Shown here: piece after piece, positions 54,407 through 63,589 of the stretch
How positions within the stretch are numbered: position 1 is the first letter of the stretch
Layout of the letters: each line of letters starts with the position of its first letter
Origin: Gammaproteobacteria bacterium
Lineage (GTDB): Bacteria; Pseudomonadota; Gammaproteobacteria; Eutrophobiales; Eutrophobiaceae
Assembly (NCBI GenBank): GCA_947480335.1
Contig: CANKCB010000004.1
Coordinates: forward strand, 124,001 to 188,000
Length of the DNA stretch: 64,000 nt
Direction: 5' to 3'
Position numbers and translations under genes: made by a program
The notes under the pieces: model-generated
What the model saw: only the letters and a program-made list of their open reading frames with translations
The model's database searches: none
What the model was told of the DNA's origin: nothing

Positions 54407-56617
54407 TTACTTACCAGCCCCCTTGCTGACAGCCGGCTTGTATTCCGGATCCTGATACATAATCTTGTCACCAACCACCGTCATGATGGCCTTGTTGTCC
54501 AGAATCTCATCCTTCGGCACGGTAAAATAATCTTTGTTTAGTACCGTGTAGTCAGCGAGTTTGCCTGGCTCCAGACTACCGGCCACGTCTTCTGCAAACA
54601 GCCATTCAGCGGCGCGACTGGTATACAAACGCAGTGCAGTGGCACGACTGACAGCTTCAGCTGGCATGACAATTTCACCCTTGTCTTTTGGCATGCTTTC
54701 ATGACGTACACGTCTGTTTACAAACATGTCGAGTGCATTAAAGTAGATATCCGGGCGTGGAGAGCTGTACTCGGTTTCGCCAACAACATTCACACCCGCT
54801 TCCAGCAAGGTCTTGGTCGGGGCCAGGAATTCCAGGCCTTCCGGACCATAGCGTTTCACCTGCGTCAACGAGGCCGATACGTCATTAGGCTGAATCGGTA
54901 CATACAAGTTGTAACGCTTCATCAGTTCAACCACTTCCGGCACCTTACCGATGGCACCACCGTGTGCAAAACCGATTCTGAGCGCACGAATATCATCCAT
55001 CGTCATGCGACCCTTGACACGGGCTTCTTCAATCCAGGCCACATGCTTTCTGAACGCCTCGCTACCGAATGAATGCAAACTGAACGGGCGCCAGCCTGTC
55101 ATTAATGCCGGTAACAACACCTTCTTGATGCGATAAGCATCCGCATCCCAACACAGCTCACGGTTTTTCAGCATTTCCGGTCCGGGCAAATCATTACCGA
55201 AACAGGCTACCTGACGTGAGTCGCCAACACCGCCGTCTGTGATACCCATAGGCCAGAACCATTCATTGGTCTTGATTGAACCATGATGAGCACCCATTTC
55301 AACAACGGTCAACGAGTTGTTCGGATACATTACGGGACTTCTGAACATTTCAAAACCATAACCCCAACGTACTGGTAATCTATTGTCCCTACGTAACAGG
55401 TTATAGACAGCGGTCATAGCGTCACCAAACTCGACACTGGAGGCAATCATGGTCACGCCGGCAGAGTTATACATATTCAATGCGGCTTCCATCAAATCCA
55501 TGGTCAACTGTTTGGGCATTCTTGGCGGATTGATGACTCGTTCCCACGCACCACTTTCCTGGAACACACCACCGACGATACCCCTGTCACCTTCATGACC
55601 GAGTTTGCTCAGGCCTGTCATGTCGTTGGCAGCAATGGTAAAGCTGGGCCATAATTCCAGAGTCTTGTCCAGACCCTTGCGGTTTAACAGGATATTTCTG
55701 TGACTGCAGTGCTGCATATGGTGCGGATATTCTTCAGAAAATCCACAACCCTGAGCAAGGTGGGCATGATAGGAATCTTTCCTGTCTTTGGTCGCATTGT
55801 CCCTGAACAGTTGCTCGAACGGATTATCATTTTCTGCCAGTGTACTGTTGTCATTGGTCAGATCCTTCAAAGCCTGAGGTACACTCAGCGGCTCCATCTT
55901 GGCCTTACCATCTGGTGCAATACGCACACGCACTACCAGGCCAACCTGAGTAATTGCACTGGGTGTACTACCGCTGCTCAAGGTAGCAGGATTGTTCGGA
56001 ATAACCTTACTGAACTCCGGCAGGGTCAGAAAATCGTTATAAATACCATTGGTAAGCGCACCTATATCCGGATAGTTGGTGTTCTCGTTTTCAACCAGAC
56101 GGATATGTACCCATTCGCCCGGTTCTGGTGGATATTTCTTGATAAACTCGGCAATAGCCGCATAGGTATCGGCAGCATTATTACTGGGTAGTAATATCGC
56201 TGTATGGATACCGGCAGGTAATGAATACTGATCCCGTTCAGCCTCAAACAGACGCACAGCATTCATCGTGCTTTCCGGGTGCACATGAGTTTCGATAATA
56301 CCCGGTATCACTGTCTTGCCCTGTACATCTATGATACGGGTCTGTGGCCCGGCAAAGCGCATCATGTCTTTCTGACTACCTAGCGCAAAGATCTTGCCAC
56401 CGCGGATGGCCATCGCTTCAACAATACTGCCCGGATTGTCCGAAAGTATGGATTTGTTATCCATCGTGACTATCTTGCCATTGACTACAATGGTGTCCGG
56501 ATAGCTGACCAACTCACTGGGAACGGTTGCCGTATTCTGAGCATTTGCCCCGGTAACTGCGAGCACAGCCAGCACGGCAGACACGATCATGGCTGGAAAT
56601 TTTCTGTATCTGTTCAT
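54407..56617 (-). CDS. Exported amidohydrolase-3 family protein, copy 4 (HxH intact)
   Basis: A 736-residue amidohydrolase with signal peptide (about 1-26, GANA-QN). Unlike the three tandem paralogues it keeps the metal motif THVHPES (H111, H113), as well as PFSLHSFG and GFAHGGAIG, and ends SLEPGKLADYTVLNKD. It should therefore be a metal-dependent hydrolase acting in the periplasm; substrate unknown. Its N-terminus (SELVSYPDTIVVNGKIVT) is clearly related to copies 1-3. The start at 56617 follows GGGGGTATTGTTTT. It is preceded by the small DGDxDY gene, probably one operon. Confidence 0.9.
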   Translation of the reverse strand: MNRYRKFPAMIVSAVLAVLAVTGANAQNTATVPSELVSYPDTIVVNGKIVTMDNKSILSDNPGSIVEAMAIRGGKIFALGSQKDMMRFAGPQTRIIDVQGKTVIPGIIETHVHPESTMNAVRLFEAERDQYSLPAGIHTAILLPSNNAADTYAAIAEFIKKYPPEPGEWVHIRLVENENTNYPDIGALTNGIYNDFLTLPEFSKVIPNNPATLSSGSTPSAITQVGLVVRVRIAPDGKAKMEPLSVPQALKDLTNDNSTLAENDNPFEQLFRDNATKDRKDSYHAHLAQGCGFSEEYPHHMQHCSHRNILLNRKGLDKTLELWPSFTIAANDMTGLSKLGHEGDRGIVGGVFQESGAWERVINPPRMPKQLTMDLMEAALNMYNSAGVTMIASSVEFGDAMTAVYNLLRRDNRLPVRWGYGFEMFRSPVMYPNNSLTVVEMGAHHGSIKTNEWFWPMGITDGGVGDSRQVACFGNDLPGPEMLKNRELCWDADAYRIKKVLLPALMTGWRPFSLHSFGSEAFRKHVAWIEEARVKGRMTMDDIRALRIGFAHGGAIGKVPEVVELMKRYNLYVPIQPNDVSASLTQVKRYGPEGLEFLAPTKTLLEAGVNVVGETEYSSPRPDIYFNALDMFVNRRVRHESMPKDKGEIVMPAEAVSRATALRLYTSRAAEWLFAEDVAGSLEPGKLADYTVLNKDYFTVPKDEILDNKAIMTVVGDKIMYQDPEYKPAVSKGAGK

Positions 56618-56701
56618 AAAACAATACCCCCTGGTTTTAACAATCAATCTAGACTACAAAAATAAAAAACTGCAAATTCTGGAACTGCCTCACCCCGGTT
56701 G

Positions 56702-57094
56702 TTACTGACTTTGCCGGAAACGGCGAACCATCACAGCACCAAACACAAGCAATCCTGTCACAATCACCGTGATCATTGGCATGGTACCAAGTGTTTGCTT
56801 TTCACCCTGCTCCGGGCTGACCACAGCCTGATTTTCATTTTTTGCAGACACTGACGTGCTGGCAGTAACAGCTACCGTATCCGGAGTGGTCGTCTCTGCG
56901 GGAGCGGACATGTCCATCGGATGCGATTTCAGTTTTGGACCAGGATTTTTTGTCACCAGCTGCCCGGTTTGCGGATCAACTGTGATATAGGGCGTCGAAT
57001 AGTCCACATCGCCATCACTGGCAAAGACTGGTCCTGATAACAACAATGCATTAATTGTTATTTGTAGAACGAATACGACTATGAATCTGCCCAA
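56702..57094 (-). CDS. Small DGDxDY membrane-anchored protein, copy 2
   Basis: A 130-residue protein of the same unnamed type as 7829-8296. A signal peptide (about 1-25, PVFA-SD) is followed at once by DGDVDYSTPYITVDPQTG and QLVT, then a polar Thr/Ser/Ala-rich linker, one membrane helix (about 104-121) and VRRFRQSQ. The TTG start at 57094 is set by AGGGGAG nine bases upstream; the longer frame has no better site. It sits directly upstream of amidohydrolase 4. Finding the same motif next to amidohydrolases in two places supports a functional link. Confidence 0.75.
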   Translation of the reverse strand: MGRFIVVFVLQITINALLLSGPVFASDGDVDYSTPYITVDPQTGQLVTKNPGPKLKSHPMDMSAPAETTTPDTVAVTASTSVSAKNENQAVVSPEQGEKQTLGTMPMITVIVTGLLVFGAVMVRRFRQSQ

Positions 57095-57440
57095 AACTTC
57101 AGCTCCCCTCAATACCCTTAGTGTCCACGGGCATACCCAAACTGTGTCTGACCGGATGAATGCAGGCTAACCTAGTATAAAAGAATATGAGTGTCAATAA
57201 ATTACTCCTGTGCAAATTGTGCAAATATTTTGCCTTTTTTGACCCTTTAAAATTTCTGAAAAGCAGGATCAAGAGCACAGCAATTTTGAGACCGGATCGA
57301 GTCATCTGCATGATCATGGCAGGAACAGTGTTCCAAAGGATGCATGATTACAAGTAAACCGTGCTGGGCCTGACAGCTGGAAATATACTCACTACCTCTG
57401 TATCATCGAACCATAGTTAGACCACGCGATGGAGTAAATA
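57095..57440. other. Divergent intergenic region
   Basis: About 345 bases between the DGDxDY gene and the cupin gene. No gene seen. TGCAAA repeats at 57211-57216 and 57220-57225 resemble those at 566-582. No clear sigma70 promoter was identified. Confidence 0.35.
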
Positions 57441-58670
57441 ATGTCAGACGAACACAAACAATGGAGCGAACCTACTGATGGCAAGCGTACCGGATTTGGC
57501 AAGTTCAAAAAGCTGCCCTTACCCTATGACATATTTATGGAGTCAGAAGGTATTCCAGTATTCCGTGAATTAGGCGTAAGGGACATACGGGACCTTCCAT
57601 TAATGCCCTGGAAGCGAATCGGGGGCAAAGGTACCTATATTCAGCTGTACGGTACAGAAGGTAAATGGGGATGTTATGCCGTTGAGGTTCCGCCTGCTGG
57701 GGCGTTACATCCTGAAAAACATATGTTTGAAAAGATTTACCTCGTGGTTGAAGGCCGTGGCAGTACGGAAGTCTGGCTGGAAGGCGATGAAAAGAAAAAA
57801 CATGTGTTTGAATGGCAACCTGGTTCAATTTTCTCAATCCCCATGAATGCCTGGCACCGCGTCGTCAACGCGACCAACTCAAGTGCACTGTTACAGGCCG
57901 GTACAACAGGGCCTGTCGTTGTAAATGCGTTGCAGAATATTGAAGCGGTGTTCAATAACCCGTTCGTATTTCGTGACCGCTTCAGTAATGCAGAAGATTT
58001 TTACAAGGAGAAGGATGAGGTCGAACCGGATCCGGTACGCGGCCTTGCGATGCGCCGCACCAACTTTATCGCCGATTCAGTGAACTGCCATCTGCCACTC
58101 GACAATCGCCGCTCACCGGGCTGGCGCCGTATCGAACCGATGATGACCAATAATACCTTGTATTACTGGATAGGCCAGCATGAGGGGGGGCGTTACTCTA
58201 CCGCCCATGCGCATACTTCTGCCGCGATTCTGTTCTGTCTAAAAGGCAAAGGCTACACCTTCACCTGGCCTGAGCATCTCGGTCCTACGCCCTGGAAAGA
58301 CGGCAATGCAGATCAGGTGCGTCGTCTGGACTACGTCCCTGGTGGCATGATAACCGCGGCTCCAGGTGGGGCACGTTGGTACCACCAGCATTTCAGTGCG
58401 TCAAAGGAACCACTACGCCTGACAGCCTGGTTTGGTCCACATAATCCCGGTCGCGATCCCGGCGCACCCGGAACCAAGCATATCGACTATACCGCCATGT
58501 CTATTCCAGAAGGCGGCACCTCTATTCCCTACTGGATGGAAGACCCGTTTGTACGCAAGGAATATGAGAGGGTGCTCGCCGCGGAAGCAACGACATCACG
58601 GATGGAGCCTTCACTGTATGAGACACCTGCGGAATATAAGGACTTTAAATATAAAGTGACATTCGGCTAG
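57441..58670 (+). CDS. Bicupin protein linked to EutA-like gene
   Basis: A 409-residue cytoplasmic protein with two cupin domains. The first has HPEKHMFEKIY (H90, H94, E97) and H139 in PMNAWH, a complete metal site. The second has HAHTSAAILF (H256, H258) and WYHQHF (H315, H317). Related proteins are annotated in databases as ethanolamine ammonia-lyase-activating protein, which fits the EutA-like gene 80 bases downstream, but the biochemical role is not established. GGAG precedes the ATG. A terminator between the two genes means they may be only partly co-transcribed. Confidence 0.8.
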   Translation: MSDEHKQWSEPTDGKRTGFGKFKKLPLPYDIFMESEGIPVFRELGVRDIRDLPLMPWKRIGGKGTYIQLYGTEGKWGCYAVEVPPAGALHPEKHMFEKIYLVVEGRGSTEVWLEGDEKKKHVFEWQPGSIFSIPMNAWHRVVNATNSSALLQAGTTGPVVVNALQNIEAVFNNPFVFRDRFSNAEDFYKEKDEVEPDPVRGLAMRRTNFIADSVNCHLPLDNRRSPGWRRIEPMMTNNTLYYWIGQHEGGRYSTAHAHTSAAILFCLKGKGYTFTWPEHLGPTPWKDGNADQVRRLDYVPGGMITAAPGGARWYHQHFSASKEPLRLTAWFGPHNPGRDPGAPGTKHIDYTAMSIPEGGTSIPYWMEDPFVRKEYERVLAAEATTSRMEPSLYETPAEYKDFKYKVTFG

Positions 58671-58685
58671 TTTTATCTCACTACA

Positions 58686-58718
58686 GGGCGCATCGGGAAC
58701 TACCGATGCGCCCTTTTT
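58686..58718 (+). terminator. Terminator between cupin and EutA-like genes
   Basis: Perfect 11-bp stem GGGCGCATCGG/CCGATGCGCCC (58686-58696 with 58703-58713), six-base loop, then five T residues. It may attenuate transcription into the EutA-like gene. Confidence 0.85.
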
Positions 58719-58750
58719 AATCCCTGGCTTAACCGGAACAGTATTTGACC

Positions 58751-60268
58751 ATGTCAGACAACCCCAATAATCAGACGATATTCTCCAGTGCAGGACGCAC
58801 GCTCGAGGAAGAGAACGAAATAGAATTATTAAGTGTGGGTGTTGATATAGGATCCTCCACCTCCCATATCATTTTCTCGAAGATCATGATGGAACGAATG
58901 GGTAACCGTTACATCGTCACCAAACGTGAAGCCGTGTTTAAATCCGAAGTCTTGCTCACACCGTATCTGGACGATACGACGATTGATGCCGACATACTCG
59001 GCAATTTCATTACTCGACAATACAAACTAGCCGGACTGACTCCAGATCAGATCGACACCGGTGCGTTAATTTTGACCGGGGTTGCTGTCCGGCGGACCAA
59101 TGCCCGCGCCATTGGCGAGCTGTTTGCTGCACAGGCAGGCAAGTTTGTGGCGGTCAGTGCTGGCGATGCGCTGGAGACCATGCTGGTGGCCTATGGCTCC
59201 GGTGCAGTGGCGCTTTCCCACAAACACCATGCCAGAGTAATGAATGTGGATATCGGTGGCGGGACGTCTAAAATCGCCGTATGTGTAAATGGCGAGGTAG
59301 CCGATATCACGGCGCTGGACGTCGGTGCGCGTATTATTTGTGTTGACAAAAATGGTCGCATCAACCGCCTGGAAGAAGCGGGCCGGGTTCATGCCGCCGA
59401 AGCCGGGCTTACACTGAAGACGGGTGATGTAATATCGCATGCAAACCTGATCAAGGTAGTAGATATCATGGTCACGCGCTTGTTTCAGGCCATGGGAGTT
59501 ACCCCAATCGAAAAGGAAACCAGCGATTTATTAAGGCTGGCAACGTTAAAAAATGCTTCCAGACCGGACATTGTTACGTTTTCCGGTGGTGTATCTGAAT
59601 ACATCTACGGTCATGAGACCGAGAATTATGGTGATCTGGGTACCTTGTTGGCAGCGGAAATTAAACGACGCATCGCAAGCTGGGGACCGGTTATAGAAGT
59701 GCCAGTTGAGGGAATTAGGGCAACTGTGATTGGCGCCTCCCAGTATACGATACAGGTCAGCGGCAACACGATTTTTGTCGAGCCACACACTATACTCCCG
59801 TTACAAAACGTTCCGGTTATATCACCCAATCTGCCTCTGGATACCGAAGCACTAAGTGTGGAGGAGATTGCCGCATCAATACAACAGACTCTGACACGTA
59901 TGGAATTGCACGATGCCAACCAACCGGTTGCCATGTGTTTCAAATGGAAAGGATCCGCAACCTATGCCCGTCTGGATGCCTTTTGCCGGGGAACCATCAA
60001 GGGCATGGCTTCCGTATTGGCTAGCGGATTACCACTGGTGCTGGTCAATGACGGCGATATCGGCGGTCTAATCGGTCTGCACTGTCATTCTTATTGCCGG
60101 GTTGCTAATCCGGTGATTTCTGTGGACGGCATTCTATTGAATGAATTTGATTACATCGACATCGGTGCGCTGTTGGAGGGCTCAGGTGCAGTACCTGTCG
60201 TCGTCAAATCACTGGTATTCCCCACAACCGCAGCACTTGGGCATACACGGACCGAGAAAGAGTCCTGA
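58751..60268 (+). CDS. EutA-like reactivase, copy 2 (no His tail)
   Basis: A 505-residue EutA-family ATPase: phosphate-1 VGVDIGSSTSHI (29-40), phosphate-2 DIGGGTSK (167-174), adenosine motif FSGGVSEYIYG. It parallels the gene at 12637 over its whole core but lacks the His-rich N-terminus. EutA reactivates adenosylcobalamin-dependent ethanolamine ammonia-lyase; no eutBC gene is in the window. ATG 58751 is chosen over the TTG at 58745. The ribosome site is weak (GGAA). Probably works with the upstream bicupin. Confidence 0.85.
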   Translation: MSDNPNNQTIFSSAGRTLEEENEIELLSVGVDIGSSTSHIIFSKIMMERMGNRYIVTKREAVFKSEVLLTPYLDDTTIDADILGNFITRQYKLAGLTPDQIDTGALILTGVAVRRTNARAIGELFAAQAGKFVAVSAGDALETMLVAYGSGAVALSHKHHARVMNVDIGGGTSKIAVCVNGEVADITALDVGARIICVDKNGRINRLEEAGRVHAAEAGLTLKTGDVISHANLIKVVDIMVTRLFQAMGVTPIEKETSDLLRLATLKNASRPDIVTFSGGVSEYIYGHETENYGDLGTLLAAEIKRRIASWGPVIEVPVEGIRATVIGASQYTIQVSGNTIFVEPHTILPLQNVPVISPNLPLDTEALSVEEIAASIQQTLTRMELHDANQPVAMCFKWKGSATYARLDAFCRGTIKGMASVLASGLPLVLVNDGDIGGLIGLHCHSYCRVANPVISVDGILLNEFDYIDIGALLEGSGAVPVVVKSLVFPTTAALGHTRTEKES

Positions 60269-60396
60269 CCTCAATTCCGCTTTAACGGCCACCAGACCAC
60301 CGTAGCTATCCGGTCAACAATATATTTACCGGCTTCACACGGGCTTAACCAGACTGGTTACTGTCTGCTAAACATTATTTTCTCGCTTGCACAGCA

Positions 60397-60425
60397 TTGA
60401 CAGCGTTGCATTTGTGTCTTATGTT
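60397..60425 (+). promoter_or_regulatory. Sigma70-type promoter of TonB receptor 4
   Basis: TTGACA (60397-60402), 17-bp spacer, TATGTT (60420-60425). The -35 is perfect and the -10 has four of six matches, about 55 bases before the start codon. Confidence 0.5.
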
Positions 60426-60479
60426 GCACAATTATTACATTATCAATATCAATGCATTAAATCATAAAGGGGGTTGTAT

Positions 60480-63071
60480 ATGGTTAGGTTTAAAAAGCCG
60501 GCTATCGTCGGTTTGCGTTCCATCATCTGTGCGGCGGTTGCGACAGCCATACTGAGTCCTACAGTCAGCGCCCAGGCACTGGAAGAAATTGTGGTTACCG
60601 CTCAACGGCGTGAACAGTCGTTGCAGGAAGTACCGATTTCAATCGAAGCCATCACCGGTGCTATGATCGACAAACAAGGATTCAGGGACATGGCAGAACT
60701 TACCAACTTTGCCACTGGCTCGACCATGGAAATCAACCAGGATCGAATCAACATCACGGTACGCGGTATTGGTACCGCCGGTAACAATCAGGCACTGGAA
60801 CAATCCGTACCTACCTTTCTGGACGGTATTCACTTTGGTCGTTCCGGACAAATTCTGGCCGCGTTCCTCGACGTAGAACGGGTGGAAATCCTGCATGGAC
60901 CGCAACCGGTGTTTTTTGGTCAGAATGCGAATGCTGGCGCGTTCAGCATTACCTCTCGCAAGCCCACTGAAACCTGGGAAGGCAATTTAAAAGCCGAAGC
61001 TGGCAATAATCGCAAGGTATCCTTTGAATTTGGTGCGGGTGGACCTATCAGTGACACCTGGGGAATTCGCGTTTCCGGAAAACATGATCAGTCTGATGGT
61101 TATATGCGCGATATCCTGACCGGTGACAAGTTCCCGCAATATGACGTCTCGATGGGACGAGTCTTATTACAGTGGAAACCGGCGGAAAACTTTACTGCGA
61201 CGGCGAAGTTCCAGATGGCCAACAAGAAAACCGATGGTGATGGCGAAGCGGTACAGCGTTCGGTCGGCTCCAGCATGTCCCCGATACCAACGGATCGCTA
61301 TGCCTTGCAAACCTTCATTACCGGCATACCCAATGCCAAATTTAATCCGATTCCGGAAAGTTTTGGTGATGGTTGGGGTGTCATGCCAGGCAATGTATTT
61401 CTCAATCCAAAACCCTCCGGTGTAACCACACTTGCCATTTCAGACAGAACCGCGGTTGATCTGTCAGGGTTTTTACCAAACTTCCTTGCCACCCATCCTG
61501 ATTATTACGGCAAGGACGGACCGGAAAAAATTGATGCACACGATGACCTGAAACCCTGGGATGCCTATCTGGATTTGAAATACACACTGGCGAATGACAT
61601 CGAAGTCAGCTCGCTAACCGGATTCAGCCATTATGAAAGAAAGAATGCGGAAGATAATAGCGGTCAATACTATTTAAGCAACTGGACCTTCCGTTCAGAG
61701 TTTCTGGATCAGTGGAGTCAGGAATTCAGGCTGACCTCACCTACTGGTGGAACCTTCGAGTGGATGACCGGTGTGTACTACCACATTAATGATCTGGATC
61801 TGAAAACTGTTGGCTTCCGTGCAGACGTAAGACGTCCGGCACGTAACCCACGTGGTTCGGAAGATGCCGAATGGAAGAGTGCCTTTGCAACAGTGACCTA
61901 CAATTTCCTGGATAACAAGGCTTCACTGGATGTAGGCGCACGTTATTCGGATGTCGAAAAAACGGGCAAACAGACCCAGTATGCACAGTCCTGGATATTT
62001 GATAATAATACTTCAACAGGTGTAATCATTTGTTGCGGCTCTACCGGCTTTGGTCTTACGCACTCACAGTGGCGCAGCTCGACCCTGACGGGCAATGGTA
62101 CAATTCAATTCAGAAACTTGATCGGCTCAACCCCGATAGGTATCACTCCCGAGTTTATTTCCAATGACGACGGTGGTGCTCATAATGATGCTACCTTCAA
62201 ACAGGATCGTCTCGACCCACAGGTTACCCTGCGCTATCGTCCAACAGATGATATTTCTGTTTATGCGAAATATGCTGAAGCATTCAAATCGGGCGGTTTT
62301 GAAATCGAGTTAAAGAGCACACCAATACCGGAGAACTTCGTGTTCGGCAGTGAATACACGACCACGTATGAAACCGGTGCCCGAGGCAGCTTCTGGGACA
62401 ATCGCGTACAAGGTGGCGTGACCCTGTTCAGAACAGAAGTCAAGGATCTGCAAATCGGAACCACACTGCCTCTTGCTGTTGTCAATGCAACCGGGGCTGC
62501 CAGCAAGACCGTAAATGCAGCAGAACAACGCGTACAGGGTTTTGAGTTTAACGCTACTGCCGCTGTTACGGAACGTCTGACGGCCAGTCTGGATGGTGGC
62601 ATCTATGACGGTATCATGGTCAGTTTTGACAATGCCGGCTGTACCGAAGCTGAAGTAGTGACACTGACATGTGATAACCCTGCAACGTCCACAATCGATC
62701 GCTCAGGCGAGCACATGCCGCGTCTACCCAGCTGGGTATTTACGGCCGGTATGGATTACTGGTTACCGCTGATGGACAGCTACAAGATGACGTTCAATGG
62801 TCGTTTCAAATATTCGGATGGCTATCTGACCAACATCGAAACCTTCAGCAAGACTGTGCAGATGCCAACGCATACAGATGTTAACCTGAGCCTGGGTATT
62901 GCAGACAGTGAAGACACCTGGGAAGTATCGATATACGGACGTAACCTGACTGAACCCAGAAAGGAATACTACCCGGAATTCGATCCGGTTCCTGAAGCTG
63001 TCGTGTCAACAGCGCTAGGATCCACCGCATTCCGTACCTATGGTATCCAGGTGAAGTATTTGTACCGCTAA
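60480..63071 (+). CDS. TonB-dependent outer-membrane receptor 4
   Basis: An 863-residue receptor: signal peptide (about 1-30, VSA-QA), LEEIVVTAQRREQSLQEVP, plug with ILHGPQPVFFGQNANAGAF (Asn-Ala-Asn in place of Asn-Ala-Thr, and His in place of Arg before GPQ), and a barrel ending YGIQVKYLYR. Same subfamily as the other three. The start ATG at 60480 follows five G residues (60469-60473). A strong terminator follows. It lies downstream of the cupin/EutA-like genes but has its own promoter. Substrate unknown. Confidence 0.93.
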   Translation: MVRFKKPAIVGLRSIICAAVATAILSPTVSAQALEEIVVTAQRREQSLQEVPISIEAITGAMIDKQGFRDMAELTNFATGSTMEINQDRINITVRGIGTAGNNQALEQSVPTFLDGIHFGRSGQILAAFLDVERVEILHGPQPVFFGQNANAGAFSITSRKPTETWEGNLKAEAGNNRKVSFEFGAGGPISDTWGIRVSGKHDQSDGYMRDILTGDKFPQYDVSMGRVLLQWKPAENFTATAKFQMANKKTDGDGEAVQRSVGSSMSPIPTDRYALQTFITGIPNAKFNPIPESFGDGWGVMPGNVFLNPKPSGVTTLAISDRTAVDLSGFLPNFLATHPDYYGKDGPEKIDAHDDLKPWDAYLDLKYTLANDIEVSSLTGFSHYERKNAEDNSGQYYLSNWTFRSEFLDQWSQEFRLTSPTGGTFEWMTGVYYHINDLDLKTVGFRADVRRPARNPRGSEDAEWKSAFATVTYNFLDNKASLDVGARYSDVEKTGKQTQYAQSWIFDNNTSTGVIICCGSTGFGLTHSQWRSSTLTGNGTIQFRNLIGSTPIGITPEFISNDDGGAHNDATFKQDRLDPQVTLRYRPTDDISVYAKYAEAFKSGGFEIELKSTPIPENFVFGSEYTTTYETGARGSFWDNRVQGGVTLFRTEVKDLQIGTTLPLAVVNATGAASKTVNAAEQRVQGFEFNATAAVTERLTASLDGGIYDGIMVSFDNAGCTEAEVVTLTCDNPATSTIDRSGEHMPRLPSWVFTAGMDYWLPLMDSYKMTFNGRFKYSDGYLTNIETFSKTVQMPTHTDVNLSLGIADSEDTWEVSIYGRNLTEPRKEYYPEFDPVPEAVVSTALGSTAFRTYGIQVKYLYR

Positions 63072-63091
63072 ATTCGTACAGCAGTAAGTCA

Positions 63092-63127
63092 ACGGCTCTC
63101 AGGTTTTCCTGAGAGCCGTTTTTTTTT
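63092..63127 (+). terminator. Rho-independent terminator of TonB receptor 4
   Basis: Perfect 12-bp stem ACGGCTCTCAGG/CCTGAGAGCCGT (63092-63103 with 63108-63119), TTTT loop, then about eight T residues. Confidence 0.95.
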
Positions 63128-63129
63128 GC

Positions 63130-63588
63130 TCAGGATAACAAGACTCCGCGGAACAACTCAAACGACAAACCTTTTTCAAAGGTCAGGTAGATAGAAGCAA
63201 ATGTCAGTACAGCTGTGATGATGGAGAAACGCAAGCTCTGCCTGGCTATCCAGAACAGGGACATCACCAGATAAATAAATCCGGCCAGATAAAACCCGAC
63301 AAGATAGATGGCAGTTACCAAAACCAGTAATGAAATGGTAGCGCGTAATTCTGTAGATAGCGGAACAGCCTCTTCCGCCTTTTTATTCAAACCGGCATGC
63401 TGGCCTTTAAAGGTTGAATACAGATCAATTCCCAGCAAAAACAGTGTGAGATAAGCGGTCATTATCGGTACTGCACCGGATTCGTCATCCAGCGTCAGAT
63501 AGGCAACCACCAGATAGGCGGCTACCACCATCAATAGCAGAAGTGAGGGCACCATGTCTATAAACCGGTTATGGGCTGGTGTCGTCAT
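63130..63588 (-). CDS. TctB-like small membrane subunit of tripartite tricarboxylate transporter
   Basis: A 152-residue protein with four hydrophobic segments (about 14-30, 42-58, 83-100, 103-140), the size and topology of TctB subunits. These form, with TctA and a periplasmic TctC, a secondary transporter for carboxylates. No TctC gene is in the window. The ATG at 63588 lies one base after the TctA stop codon. Identification rests mainly on the TctA neighbour and topology. Confidence 0.7.
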   Translation of the reverse strand: MTTPAHNRFIDMVPSLLLLMVVAAYLVVAYLTLDDESGAVPIMTAYLTLFLLGIDLYSTFKGQHAGLNKKAEEAVPLSTELRATISLLVLVTAIYLVGFYLAGFIYLVMSLFWIARQSLRFSIITAVLTFASIYLTFEKGLSFELFRGVLLS

Positions 63589-63589
63589 G

